Assembly: GCF_000331535.1 (NCBI RefSeq)
Contig: NZ_AMZN01000051.1
Location: 1 to 64,000 of the forward strand
DNA from: Fulvivirga imtechensis AK7
GTDB lineage: Bacteria; Bacteroidota; Bacteroidia; Cytophagales; Cyclobacteriaceae
Length of the DNA: 64,000 bases
Direction: 5' to 3'
Program-made: the position numbers and the translations under genes
Shown: piece by piece, positions 25,667 through 35,387 of the stretch
Position numbering within the stretch: the first letter of the stretch is position 1
Layout of the letters: each line of letters starts with the position of its first letter
The notes under the pieces: generated by a model
The model's database searches: none
Seen by the model: the letters and a program-made list of their open reading frames with translations, nothing else
Told to the model about the DNA's origin: nothing

Positions 25667-28576
25667 TTAAAACTTCAGGATAAACTCCTGAAGGTTGACG
25701 GACCTTTCCAGTGCGAGCTTCTTGCGAAGCCTGTAGCGGGCTATCTCAACCCCCCGAACAGAGATATTTAGCAGGTGTGCTATTTCTTTGGTTGACAAAT
25801 TCATTCTCAGGTAGGCGCTTAGCTTCATTTCCTGCGGGCTAAGGTCCGGATACTGTGCTTTAAAGCGGTTTGTGAAGTCTCCATGCACCTGGTCGAAGTG
25901 AAAGGCAAAGTGCTCCCAGTCATCATCTTGCGAAATGTTTTTGTCAATAGTATAGATGATCTTTTTGAGCTCTTTCTTCACTTCCTGATTTTTACTGCGT
26001 TTCGAGATACTACCCAGATTTCCTTTGATACTCGATATAAAGCCGTTCTTGTTGATCAGGTGCATAGTAGAGGTGGCCAACTGCTTGTTTTTATTTTCTA
26101 TTTCATTCTGTAACTTTTCAGTTTTTAAGCGTTGTATCTCTTCCTCTGATTTGCGGGTGATGGATTCTATTTCATATTCCTTGGCATTTAACTCCCTTTT
26201 CTGCTTAATGGTTAACAGCTTGCGTTCCTTTTTATGTTTTTTGTCAAACAGGTAAAAAGAAACAAAGAGTGAAACAAATACAAGCGAACCATAACCTGTG
26301 TAGGCCATATTGGTGCGATACCATGGAGCCTGGATCACAAATTCGTAAGACGCCTGCTCACTTACCCTGTCGTAGATGTTTTTTGCCCTTACATGAAAAA
26401 TATATTTGCCTTCAGGCAAGTTGGTGTACTCTTTATCTTTTTTTGGTGACCAGTTGCTCCATCCTTTCTCAGCGTTTTCAAGCCAATATTGATATTCGGT
26501 CTTTTCAAAGCCATCAATAAAAGAAGCACTGAAGGAAAATTGTATGGAATTGTGTTGGTAAGGGATCTCCTTCACATATGATTTTGGTTGACGGCTACTT
26601 ATTTGCCCGTTTTCAATATAAAATCCGCTGAACAACTGTATGGTCGAATCACCCTTGATACTTACCTCTCTGATCAGCGTATGGAAGGTGGGCTCTTCAA
26701 CATCAACTTTATCTGCCTGGTATAAAATAAAGCCTTCTTTGGCTCCATATAGCACCTGATTGGCACTAAGTATCGACACATTTTGCAGGTCGTCATTAAG
26801 CATATCCTTGAGTTTATTGAACATGCTCGATCTCTTTTGAAATTCACCACTGGCATTTTTTTGAAGTACACCAATATCGTTTAACGTTATATAGTAAATG
26901 TTTTGAAATGGGTCCTCCGCCATGGCTATCACCGGGTCATTATCGAAAAAACCCTTAAAGAATTCGTCAAGCACAAAAGTATCGGTGGCATTATTGTAGC
27001 GATATATTTTGTTTTGAGTAGTAAAGATCAGTCTGTTTCTGACCCTGAAGACATTGATCAGCAGGTTGGATGGCAAGCCGGACCCTTCTCCATAGTATCT
27101 GACAGACTTCACGGAATCCAGATCTTCGCTGAGTTCCAGTCGGTAAACACCTTTATAGCCATGGGTCATCCAGATCTGGCCATTTTCATCCTGCTCCATG
27201 ACTCTTGATGACTCACTAAAGCCTTTGATCTTATGCTGGAAAACAATATTACCATCAACTTCCTTATGAAGCAGCAAACCTTTGTAGGTGCCCTCAATAA
27301 GGTATTCTGGATGATCCTTTAACCTGAGGAAAGTCCATGCTCCAAGGATATCAGAAAACTGATGTGCTTCGCTGTGGTTGAGTTGAAAGGCACCATGATG
27401 ATGTCCTAAAAGAAGGTGTTTTTTTATTTTATTAATGGCATAGACCTGTCCTTCGGTATTCTTAACGAACTGGAAATTCTGTGATGTTCTGTCAGTAATA
27501 TCTTTAAAGTACAGGCCATTATTGGTACCCAGGTATAACCTTTCATTATCCAGGAATCCATCGTAGCCGGTACCTGGCAGTCCAACCTGTTCATTAATGT
27601 AGGTAAAAGGCATGCCTAACTCGATAAAACTTAATCCGTTGTTATGCCCAAGCCACAGGTTGTGCTGTGCGTCTTCGAAAAGGCTCAGTACAGTGCGGTT
27701 ATTGAGGCCCCTGGTCTTGTTTAGGTGGAGGAGTATCTCCCCATCGGGTGATAGAATAAACACACCGTTACTTTGGGTGCCAATGGCATAGTTGCCATTC
27801 CTTAGCCGTAAGGCACAATTGATGGAGGAATGAATAAAAGTGTCATGGTTTGCTCTATTCCAAACCAGAAAATCAGTTCCGTTATAAACATATACTCCAT
27901 GGTGAAGCGTACTTATCCATAGTTCGTTGTTGGGCAGATTGATCACTCCCGTTACTGTCTTTCCCTTTAGGAAGGAGCTGTTATTGATCTGCTTTAATTC
28001 ATTGCCGCTGAGATAGGCCAACCCTTCCTCCAATTGGTTGACATATAATTGGTGATTGCTGTAGAAAAAGTTTTCAGGAGCATATTCGGGATCGACCACC
28101 TCTATTTCACCGGATGAATTATATATAAAAATTTGCCTGAAAGTACAAAATAATAATCTGTCACCATCTTTAAAAATACGCCACGTTTCATCAAAATTTC
28201 GGTACTGCCGGGGTAGGCTGTCTGCAAGCGAGGTATATACCAACTTGCCCTGATCGTCTGGGAACAGGTATCCAAAATCACCCTGGCTGGCAACATATAT
28301 TTTGCCGTCTGTGTCTATAAACACATGCCTGACCTTCGTGCCGGTGAGTGGGGTGTGTATCTTCCATGAGGAGCCGTCAAATTCCAGTACGCCAAAATTA
28401 TTGGCAACATATATTAGTCCATATTTATTTTGAGCTATCGACCAGTTCTGTATCCCACCGCCATATTCCCGGGTTGAATAATACCGTACAAAAGGGAGCC
28501 CCAGATTATAATCCTGAGCTAATAAATCTAACCAAAGACTGCATAAAGCAACTACGAGTAGTATAGATCTTTTCAT
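25667..28576 (-). CDS. Hybrid sensor-regulator: propeller, Y_Y_Y, TM, LuxR HTH
   Basis: About 969 residues from the ATG at 28576 (MKRSILLVVALCSLWLDLLA signal peptide). The periplasmic part has two-component-regulator-propeller repeats (for example HNLWLGHNNGLSFIE, NNELWISTLHHGVYVY) and a Y_Y_Y domain (YQYWLENAEKGWSNWSP). A membrane helix (TNMAYTGYGSLVFVSLFVSF) leads to a coiled coil and a cytoplasmic LuxR-type helix-turn-helix (LSPQEMKLSAYL, KEIAHLLNISVRGVEIARYR). There is no histidine kinase domain. Divergent from the SusC gene, so it most likely senses oligosaccharide from this locus and activates it. Confidence 0.9.
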   Translation of the reverse strand: MKRSILLVVALCSLWLDLLAQDYNLGLPFVRYYSTREYGGGIQNWSIAQNKYGLIYVANNFGVLEFDGSSWKIHTPLTGTKVRHVFIDTDGKIYVASQGDFGYLFPDDQGKLVYTSLADSLPRQYRNFDETWRIFKDGDRLLFCTFRQIFIYNSSGEIEVVDPEYAPENFFYSNHQLYVNQLEEGLAYLSGNELKQINNSSFLKGKTVTGVINLPNNELWISTLHHGVYVYNGTDFLVWNRANHDTFIHSSINCALRLRNGNYAIGTQSNGVFILSPDGEILLHLNKTRGLNNRTVLSLFEDAQHNLWLGHNNGLSFIELGMPFTYINEQVGLPGTGYDGFLDNERLYLGTNNGLYFKDITDRTSQNFQFVKNTEGQVYAINKIKKHLLLGHHHGAFQLNHSEAHQFSDILGAWTFLRLKDHPEYLIEGTYKGLLLHKEVDGNIVFQHKIKGFSESSRVMEQDENGQIWMTHGYKGVYRLELSEDLDSVKSVRYYGEGSGLPSNLLINVFRVRNRLIFTTQNKIYRYNNATDTFVLDEFFKGFFDNDPVIAMAEDPFQNIYYITLNDIGVLQKNASGEFQKRSSMFNKLKDMLNDDLQNVSILSANQVLYGAKEGFILYQADKVDVEEPTFHTLIREVSIKGDSTIQLFSGFYIENGQISSRQPKSYVKEIPYQHNSIQFSFSASFIDGFEKTEYQYWLENAEKGWSNWSPKKDKEYTNLPEGKYIFHVRAKNIYDRVSEQASYEFVIQAPWYRTNMAYTGYGSLVFVSLFVSFYLFDKKHKKERKLLTIKQKRELNAKEYEIESITRKSEEEIQRLKTEKLQNEIENKNKQLATSTMHLINKNGFISSIKGNLGSISKRSKNQEVKKELKKIIYTIDKNISQDDDWEHFAFHFDQVHGDFTNRFKAQYPDLSPQEMKLSAYLRMNLSTKEIAHLLNISVRGVEIARYRLRKKLALERSVNLQEFILKF

Positions 28577-28645
28577 TGCATTTAATAGTGGTCTAAAGCT
28601 AAAGATAATTAAATATTGATGTATTGTGAACTCATTGATGAAGTA

Positions 28646-28682
28646 ATTGTACAATCAATTGGTTTAAGTGACAGATGTGTCA
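28646..28682. promoter_or_regulatory. Two short palindromes in the regulator-susC divergent region
   Basis: ATTGTACAAT (28646-28655) is a perfect 10-bp palindrome and TGACA-GATG-TGTCA (28669-28682) a perfect inverted repeat. They lie between the regulator start (28576) and the SusC start (28859) and are candidate binding sites for the LuxR-type domain. Not confirmed. Confidence 0.35.
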
Positions 28683-28814
28683 TTTTAGGCAAATAAGGCA
28701 ATTTTATGTTATTGATGATGTGTTTTTGAATAGTCGTAAAAAGCACGATGATGTATTTATGATGTATTATCTTTTTTGCCATTCCGGCCTATAAGTCCCT
28801 CCTTGATCCACGGT

Positions 28815-28836
28815 TTGGAAACGATTGCATTTCCAA
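28815..28836 (+). promoter_or_regulatory. Inverted repeat in the susC leader
   Basis: TTGGAAA-N8-TTTCCAA, perfect 7-bp arms, ending 22 bp before the SusC start. Could be an operator or a hairpin controlling translation of the SusC message. Confidence 0.4.
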
Positions 28837-28858
28837 TAATTAAACAACCTAATTTCTT

Positions 28859-31800
28859 ATGATGAAAATTTTACTGACCATGCTCACATTACTGCTCTCG
28901 ACCGGGTTGTATGCCCAATCGAAAGTTACAGGTAAAGTGACAGACGAAACCGGAGAACCTTTGCCAGGGGTAAACGTTCTCGTGCGGGGTACTACACAAG
29001 GTACGGTTACTGATATTAATGGTAGCTATAGTATCGAGGTATCCGAAGATGGAATTCTGCTTTTTAGCTTTATTGGCTATGTTACTGAAGAGATCAGGCC
29101 CGGCTCACGCACGGTGGTCGATCTTCAGCTTACCCCTGATGTAACTGCTCTTCAGGAGGTAATTGTTGTGGGATATGGCACCTCAACAAAAAAGGAACTT
29201 ACAGGAGCAGTTTCTGCGGTGTCCAGCGATGACATTCAAGCCCTTAATCCTCAACGGATCGAGCAGGCGCTTCAAGGCCAGGTAGCAGGGGTAAATATTA
29301 CCTCTGCTTCGGGCTCACCGGGTGGGGCATTAAACATCCGCATCCGAGGGCTCTCCACCAATGGAGATAATGCGCCCCTTATCCTTGTTGATGGGGTACC
29401 ATACTCAGCGGATGGACTAAATGCTCTTAATCCGTCTGACATAGAGTCGGTCAATGTGCTGAAGGATGCTACAGCCGGTATTTATGGGGTAAGAGCTGCC
29501 AACGGTGTGATCATGATCACTACCAAAAAAGGAAAGCTTAACAGCCAGCCTACTTTTGAGGTAAGTGGCTACTATGGTATGCAGGAAGCAGCCAATAAAC
29601 TCGACCTGCTCACAGCCAGAGAATATGCGATCCTCAAAAACGAAGCTTATGCAGCAGGAGGAAATACACCTCCCTTTAATAATGTCAATTTAGGTGAAGG
29701 CACAGATTGGCAGGGTGAAGTTTTTGAACGAGCGCCAATTCAGAACTACAGTATGACTGTAAGTGGTGGTAGTGAAAAGACCAGCTATTCCATCGGAGGT
29801 TCTTTCCTCGATCAGGAGGGGATTGTAGGTGGCGACAAAGCGGCTTTCAGAAGGTACAATGGCCGGTTGAACTTTATAACTGAGCTGGCTCCGAAAGTGA
29901 AGCTGGAAAATGTGCTCCTCTATACCAACGAAAACCGTAGTACGCTTCCTGAAAACGTTATTTCCTCAGTGTTATACAACGCCATCAATGCGGCTCCTAC
30001 TGCCTCAGTGATGACTAACGGTAGATTTACCTACCTGGAAGAGGTAAACGACATCATCAACCCGATGGCACAGATGGCTAACTCATTTAACGAAACTGCA
30101 GTGAATAAACTTGTCGGGAAACAGGAATTGACTTATGATATCAACAATGACTTTAAAGTTACAGGCAGAGCGGGTTATAACTATGCTATTGTAGATTTCA
30201 AAGCCTTTTCGCCCTTGGTGTATTATGGCTCGGGGAAGGCCCAAAATACCGCCCTCAATGCAGCCCTTCAGCCCAATACCACAAAAATTGCTGAAGGAGT
30301 AGAAATTCCCATAAACAATAGTGTTACAGAGAGCCGCACTACCTATTTTAACTATAACCTGGAGGCCTTCCTAAACTACAGCCATACCTTCGGAGAGGTA
30401 CATGGGGTGAAAGCGACCTTAGGAGCGTCTTTGTTTGAGGATAGTGGAGAGAACCTGACTGGAGTCGGCTATAATGTGCCCTACAATTCCAACGATTTTG
30501 CAGATATCTCTGCAACGGATGGTACAGACCTGCTCAACAACACCTCTTCTTTTCAGTTTCAGAGCAGACTGCAGTCATACTTTATCCGGGCCGAATATGG
30601 TTTTAATGAAAGGTATCTGCTGTCAGCTATCCTAAGAAGAGATGCCTCTTCACGATTTGGAGAAAACAACAGGGCCGGTTATTTTCCTGCTGTTTCTGCT
30701 GCCTGGGTGGCTTCTGATGAGAGCTTCTTCGACTTTGGGTTCTTCCAGTTTGCCAAAGTACGGGCCAGCTACGGTGTCTCCGGCAACGACCGCATAGGTG
30801 ATTTCCGTTACCGTGGTCTGCTAAACGGAGAAGGCGTATACCCTTTTGATGATCAGTTGGTGACAGGTGTGGCGCTGGGAACTCTCGGAAACCAGGATCT
30901 GAAGTGGGAGACTACGCACCAGGCCAATTTTGGTGTGGATCTGACTGTTCTTGATGGTAAGATAGACATCAGCGCGGATTATTATATCAAAACTACGAAA
31001 GATTTGCTGTTTCAGCCTGATGTATCAGGCGTTGTGGGTGCATATGGAGCAGGCAGCAGCCCTCCGTATATCAATGCCGGTACGGTGCGCAACAAAGGAT
31101 TTGAATTCCTGCTGAGCTACAATACCAAAATAGCCAGGGATGTTGATTTTAATGTTACCTATAACCTTACCACCATTAATAATGAAGTAATAGAACTTCC
31201 TCAGGGTGTAGACTTTTTTGAATTCGGAGCATTTGGAGTCGGTGGCGCTACTGCTACCCGCATGGAAGTGGGCTATCCCATTGGCTATTTCTTTGGCTAC
31301 GAAACCGATGGTGTTTACCAGTCGTCTGAGGAAGTGTCTAACAGAGGGGTAACACAAGATGGAGCTCAGGCGGGTGACCTTCGATATGTGGACCAAAACG
31401 GAGATGACGTCATTAATTTTAGCAATGATACCGATAGAACGATCATAGGTTCACCTATTCCGGACTATATCATGGGCTTAAATCTGGGGTTAAGGTTTAA
31501 AGGAGTTGACTTTTCCGCGAATATCTACTCATCAATAGGAAACGACATCCTCAGAAACTATGAACGTCAGCAACCTTTGGCCAACTTGCTGGCTTACAGG
31601 ATGGATCGCTGGACAGGCCCCGGCTCTACCAATGAGCATCCACGACTTACTACTGCGGCTAATAACAATGCAGTAATTTCCGACTACTATGTGGAGGATG
31701 GATCTTTTGTGAGGCTGAAGAACGTTCAATTGGGCTACACATTGCCACAGCAACTTGTTGAAAAGATCGGAGCCACCCGGTTCAGGATATATGTGGCAGC

Positions 31801-31939
31801 CAATAACCTCTACACGCTTACAAAATACATGGGCTATGATCCTGATTTCTCATCGGGCGACCCTGTAGCTTCCGGTATAGACTATGGCTTCTACCCGCAG
31901 CCAAGGACTTATATGGTTGGTGTAAACTTAACTTTCTAA
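28859..31939 (+). CDS. susC: SusC-like TonB-dependent transporter
   Basis: 1026 residues, the usual size for SusC/RagA proteins. A signal peptide (ending YAQS) precedes a carboxypeptidase-regulatory-like domain (VTGKVTDETGEPLPGVNVLV), the plug with the SusC signature VVGYGTSTKKELTGAVS and IRGLSTNGDNAPLILVDGVP, and a C-terminal barrel ending QPRTYMVGVNLTF. It imports oligosaccharides across the outer membrane with TonB energy. The neighbouring GH16 and GH3 genes indicate beta-1,3-glucan as ligand. SusD follows after 4 bp. Confidence 0.95.
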   Translation: MMKILLTMLTLLLSTGLYAQSKVTGKVTDETGEPLPGVNVLVRGTTQGTVTDINGSYSIEVSEDGILLFSFIGYVTEEIRPGSRTVVDLQLTPDVTALQEVIVVGYGTSTKKELTGAVSAVSSDDIQALNPQRIEQALQGQVAGVNITSASGSPGGALNIRIRGLSTNGDNAPLILVDGVPYSADGLNALNPSDIESVNVLKDATAGIYGVRAANGVIMITTKKGKLNSQPTFEVSGYYGMQEAANKLDLLTAREYAILKNEAYAAGGNTPPFNNVNLGEGTDWQGEVFERAPIQNYSMTVSGGSEKTSYSIGGSFLDQEGIVGGDKAAFRRYNGRLNFITELAPKVKLENVLLYTNENRSTLPENVISSVLYNAINAAPTASVMTNGRFTYLEEVNDIINPMAQMANSFNETAVNKLVGKQELTYDINNDFKVTGRAGYNYAIVDFKAFSPLVYYGSGKAQNTALNAALQPNTTKIAEGVEIPINNSVTESRTTYFNYNLEAFLNYSHTFGEVHGVKATLGASLFEDSGENLTGVGYNVPYNSNDFADISATDGTDLLNNTSSFQFQSRLQSYFIRAEYGFNERYLLSAILRRDASSRFGENNRAGYFPAVSAAWVASDESFFDFGFFQFAKVRASYGVSGNDRIGDFRYRGLLNGEGVYPFDDQLVTGVALGTLGNQDLKWETTHQANFGVDLTVLDGKIDISADYYIKTTKDLLFQPDVSGVVGAYGAGSSPPYINAGTVRNKGFEFLLSYNTKIARDVDFNVTYNLTTINNEVIELPQGVDFFEFGAFGVGGATATRMEVGYPIGYFFGYETDGVYQSSEEVSNRGVTQDGAQAGDLRYVDQNGDDVINFSNDTDRTIIGSPIPDYIMGLNLGLRFKGVDFSANIYSSIGNDILRNYERQQPLANLLAYRMDRWTGPGSTNEHPRLTTAANNNAVISDYYVEDGSFVRLKNVQLGYTLPQQLVEKIGATRFRIYVAANNLYTLTKYMGYDPDFSSGDPVASGIDYGFYPQPRTYMVGVNLTF

Positions 31940-31943
31940 GCAG

Positions 31944-33422
31944 ATGAAAAATTTATTTAAAACAACAATAATGTTACTGATCTGCATGGTGGCTTCATTT
32001 AGCTGTGAAGACTATGTAGATATAGAACCAAAGTACACCCGGGATGCGGATAACTTCTTTAAAGCTCCCGAAGATTATGATAAAGCATTGACAGCAGCAT
32101 ACGACCTGCTTCAGACTTCCTACCTGAGCTTGTGGATTGGCGAAATTGCTTCTGACAATGCCATAGCCGGAGGTGAGAGCGTTACCGACAGCGAAGGTCT
32201 GCATCAAATTGATGCGATGACCCATGGCGGAGTAAATGCCGAGCTGAGAAGCATCTGGAGATGGATGTACGCAGGTATTACCAGAGCCAATTTTATTTTC
32301 GAAAATAAGGATAATATCGATTTCGCAGGTAAAGAAAGAGTACTTGGTGAAGCAGCATTTCTGAGAGCCTATTACTATTTCGAGTTGGTGAAATTTTTCG
32401 GAGATGTGCCGCTGGTGGTAGATAAACGATTAAGTAGTGATGATGTATCTGGCCTTAGCAGGAAACCGGCAGCAGAGGTATACGACCAGATAGAAGCAGA
32501 TCTGACTTATGCCGCCAGTGTGTTGGATTGGACATCTCCAGTAAGAGGGCGGGTTACAAAAGGAGCTGCATTATCCCTTTTAGGTAAGGCCCACCTCTAT
32601 CAGAACGAATTTGTCGAAGCGGCAGGGGCATTGGATCAGGTGATCAATGAGGGTCCATATGGTCTGTTTGATGATTTTGGTACACTGTTCCGGCTAGATA
32701 ATGAGCATAACTCAGAAGTGGTTTTCGATGTACAATATGTAGCACTGGAAGGAGGAAGTTATGGTTGCTTTGTTTGCCTTGAAGGACATGCCGCTGTTGG
32801 CTTCCATGGTATCAGAGGATATAACGGCCCTATCTACGCAGATGGTAATAGTTATAATCTGCCGACACAGGACCTTGTTGATGAATTTGAAGTTGGTGAC
32901 CCCCGATTGGAAGCATCAGTGCTTGATATCGAGGCTTTTATTGCTAATCAGGAGAATCCCGATGAAATCAGCTATGTAAAAGGTGCAGGTGGACACACAG
33001 GATACTACAACAATAAATACCTTAAACGACAGGATGAATTGGGCCTGCCGGATACTGACCTTACCAGTCCTTTGAACTATGTGGCTATTCGCTATGCTGA
33101 TGTACTTTTAATGGCTGCGGAAGCTCATAATAGAAAGGCAGCATCTGATGATGCAACCGCCCGTTTGTATCTCAATGAAGTCAGAGATCGTGTGGATATG
33201 CCAGCCGTAAATGCTACCGGAGCAGCGTTGACAGAAGCCATATACCACGAGCGCAGGGTTGAGCTGTCAGGAGAGGGGCATCGCTTCTTCGACCTGGTAA
33301 GAACCGGTAGAGCTGCCAATGAAATTGAAGGTTTCAAGAGCAATAAAAATGAGCTATTCCCAATACCTCAGGACGAAATAGATCTTGCAGGTGCCGGATG
33401 GGCTCAAAATAAAGGGTATTAA
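31944..33422 (+). CDS. susD: SusD/RagB-like glycan-binding lipoprotein
   Basis: 492 residues. Signal peptide with lipobox ASFSC; N-terminal SusD domain (DYVDIEPKYTRDADNFFKAP) with TPR helices and a C-terminal RagB/SusD domain ending LFPIPQDEIDLAGAGWAQN. It caps the SusC barrel at the cell surface and binds the glycan. Spacing of 4-5 bp to both neighbours shows one transcript. Confidence 0.95.
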   Translation: MKNLFKTTIMLLICMVASFSCEDYVDIEPKYTRDADNFFKAPEDYDKALTAAYDLLQTSYLSLWIGEIASDNAIAGGESVTDSEGLHQIDAMTHGGVNAELRSIWRWMYAGITRANFIFENKDNIDFAGKERVLGEAAFLRAYYYFELVKFFGDVPLVVDKRLSSDDVSGLSRKPAAEVYDQIEADLTYAASVLDWTSPVRGRVTKGAALSLLGKAHLYQNEFVEAAGALDQVINEGPYGLFDDFGTLFRLDNEHNSEVVFDVQYVALEGGSYGCFVCLEGHAAVGFHGIRGYNGPIYADGNSYNLPTQDLVDEFEVGDPRLEASVLDIEAFIANQENPDEISYVKGAGGHTGYYNNKYLKRQDELGLPDTDLTSPLNYVAIRYADVLLMAAEAHNRKAASDDATARLYLNEVRDRVDMPAVNATGAALTEAIYHERRVELSGEGHRFFDLVRTGRAANEIEGFKSNKNELFPIPQDEIDLAGAGWAQNKGY

Positions 33423-33427
33423 AAAAT

Positions 33428-35227
33428 ATGAATATGAAAAATTTAAGTAAATATTTCATGATACTGTTCGCACTTGCGCTTAACGCTTGTGTGGAAGAGT
33501 ATGAGCTGGATGCTCCTCCTGCAGAGGGCGAGGCAGTGTTTACCAGCCAGCCACAAGGAGGTAGCCCCAATTATGTTGATTTCTCCAATAGCTCCTCGGC
33601 CTTTTTAAAGAAGTGGGACTTTGGAAATGGGGCAACTGCAGAAGGTGATAATGTTACGGCATATTACCCTTTTAAGGGCGAGTATACTGTTACACTAACT
33701 ATTTATACCGGTGGGGGTTCTGTGAGTACATCCGAGAGTGTTACCATAAACGAGACCGATCCGGAAATATGTAATGTAGAGCTGTTGCAGTTGCTGACAG
33801 GTGGTTGTGGTTTTCCTGAGGGTAAAACCTGGGTGATCGATGCCGGTAGAGCAGGGCATTTTGGTGTAGGACCGGCAACAGCCGCTGTGGGTGGACCTAC
33901 CTATACCCCCGATTGGTACGCTGCGGCCGCTAACGAAAAAGAAGGTGGGGGGATGTATGATGACGAATTCACCTTTTTTCTGAACCAATCGAAATTTGTG
34001 CAGGAAACAAACGGGAATGTTTACCTGAATGGGGCACAAGCACCCAACTTTGCGGGAGCTACAGAGGCATCAGTGGGAGATTTTACCGCTCCTTATAACG
34101 CTCCTGAGAACATGAATTATGCCATTAGTGAAGACGGTGATGGCAATAAGTTTATCAATATTACCAACGGAGGATTTATCGGTTATGCCACTGGTGTGAG
34201 TCAATATCAGATACTATCCATTACGGAAGATGAGATGTTCATAAGATTCAGAGATGCTGCCAGCGCCAATCTGGCCTGGTATCACCGACTGATCAGGAAG
34301 GGGTATTCTCCTGAGCCACCACTGTCACCTGCCACTTCAAGTTTGCCTATTGATTTCGAAGGTGATGTGCCTCCCTTCAATGGTTTTGGAGGATCAACAT
34401 ATCAGGTAATAGATAATCCTGACGCTTCCGGTATCAACGCCAGTGCTAAAGTAGGAGAGTATGTGAAAGGCCTGGATGGTAACTGGGCAGGTATCGAGAC
34501 TACGTTGGATGGTAAAATCGATTTCTCGACTCATAAGTTTATCAAGTACAAAGTCTACTCTCCGGTGACAGGCAGAGCATTATTTAAACTTGAGTCTGTT
34601 GATGGTACTGCCACTGCCCTAGAGGTATTTGCCGATGTCACAAAAACCAACGAGTGGGAAGAGTTGACTTTTGACTTTTCGGCAGCAGCTTCTGATACCT
34701 ATGATAAAATAGCCATGTTCCTGGATTTTGATAACAACAATGGAGGCACATTTTATATTGACGATATCCGCCAGGCAACACCTCCGGTAGCGCTGCCTGT
34801 TGATTTTGAATCTCAGGAGCCAGTGTTTAGCACATTTGGAGGCAGCTCTTACACCGTGGTGGATAATCCTGATCCTTCAGGTATCAACACCAGTGCCAGG
34901 GTGGCTGAGACTGTTCACGGGGGAGAAACCTGGGCGGGACTTTTTGTAGACCTGGATGAACCATTAGACCTGAGCACGCAGACCACTATATCGATAAAGG
35001 TTTATGCTCCTCAGACAGGTACTTTCCGGTTAAAGTTGGAGAATATATCGGATAATACCGACTTCTATGAGGTGGACGCGGATGTAACTACTGCCGATAC
35101 CTGGGTAGAGGTACAATTCGATGTATCACCTGCGGCTACAGATACCTATGCCCGTGTGGTGGTATTCCCGGGGTGGAATGTTTCCAATGCAGGTACGTTC
35201 TATTTTGATGATATCAGCCAACAGTAA
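33428..35227 (+). CDS. Surface glycan-binding lipoprotein: PKD plus two CBM-like repeats
   Basis: 599 residues with lipobox ALNAC. A PKD-type domain lies at about 33-110 (KKWDFGNGATAEGDNVTAYYPFKGEYTVTL). A central domain with conserved Trp follows. The last ~300 residues hold two tandem copies of one beta-sandwich domain: each starts LP(I/V)DFE(G/S) and contains NPD(A/P)SGIN(A/T)SA(K/R)V and ends GTFY(I/F)DDI. Such domains bind polysaccharide. It occupies the SusE/F-like slot. A 160-bp gap with a repeat follows before the first GH16 gene. Confidence 0.88.
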   Translation: MNMKNLSKYFMILFALALNACVEEYELDAPPAEGEAVFTSQPQGGSPNYVDFSNSSSAFLKKWDFGNGATAEGDNVTAYYPFKGEYTVTLTIYTGGGSVSTSESVTINETDPEICNVELLQLLTGGCGFPEGKTWVIDAGRAGHFGVGPATAAVGGPTYTPDWYAAAANEKEGGGMYDDEFTFFLNQSKFVQETNGNVYLNGAQAPNFAGATEASVGDFTAPYNAPENMNYAISEDGDGNKFINITNGGFIGYATGVSQYQILSITEDEMFIRFRDAASANLAWYHRLIRKGYSPEPPLSPATSSLPIDFEGDVPPFNGFGGSTYQVIDNPDASGINASAKVGEYVKGLDGNWAGIETTLDGKIDFSTHKFIKYKVYSPVTGRALFKLESVDGTATALEVFADVTKTNEWEELTFDFSAAASDTYDKIAMFLDFDNNNGGTFYIDDIRQATPPVALPVDFESQEPVFSTFGGSSYTVVDNPDPSGINTSARVAETVHGGETWAGLFVDLDEPLDLSTQTTISIKVYAPQTGTFRLKLENISDNTDFYEVDADVTTADTWVEVQFDVSPAATDTYARVVVFPGWNVSNAGTFYFDDISQQ

Positions 35228-35274
35228 ATAAAAACAAAAGTTGTTGTCATAAAATATTAAGTGGGTTTAGTTAA

Positions 35275-35345
35275 CCACAGAGGTCTCAGAGATGATCAGA
35301 GTTAACAGAGAAAGTCTCTCCGAAGTCTTTGACTGGCCTCTGTGG
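35275..35345. repeat. Inverted CCACAGAGG / CCTCTGTGG repeat between PUL genes
   Basis: CCACAGAGG (35275-35283) and its exact complement (35337-35345), 53 bp apart, between the glycan-binding protein and GH16 genes. The TTAACCACAGAGG end also occurs, inverted, at 17373-17389, so it belongs to a dispersed repeat family. Confidence 0.55.
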
Positions 35346-35387
35346 CCAACCTTTCAGGCAGTACTTTACTTATAGAAAATCCATAAT

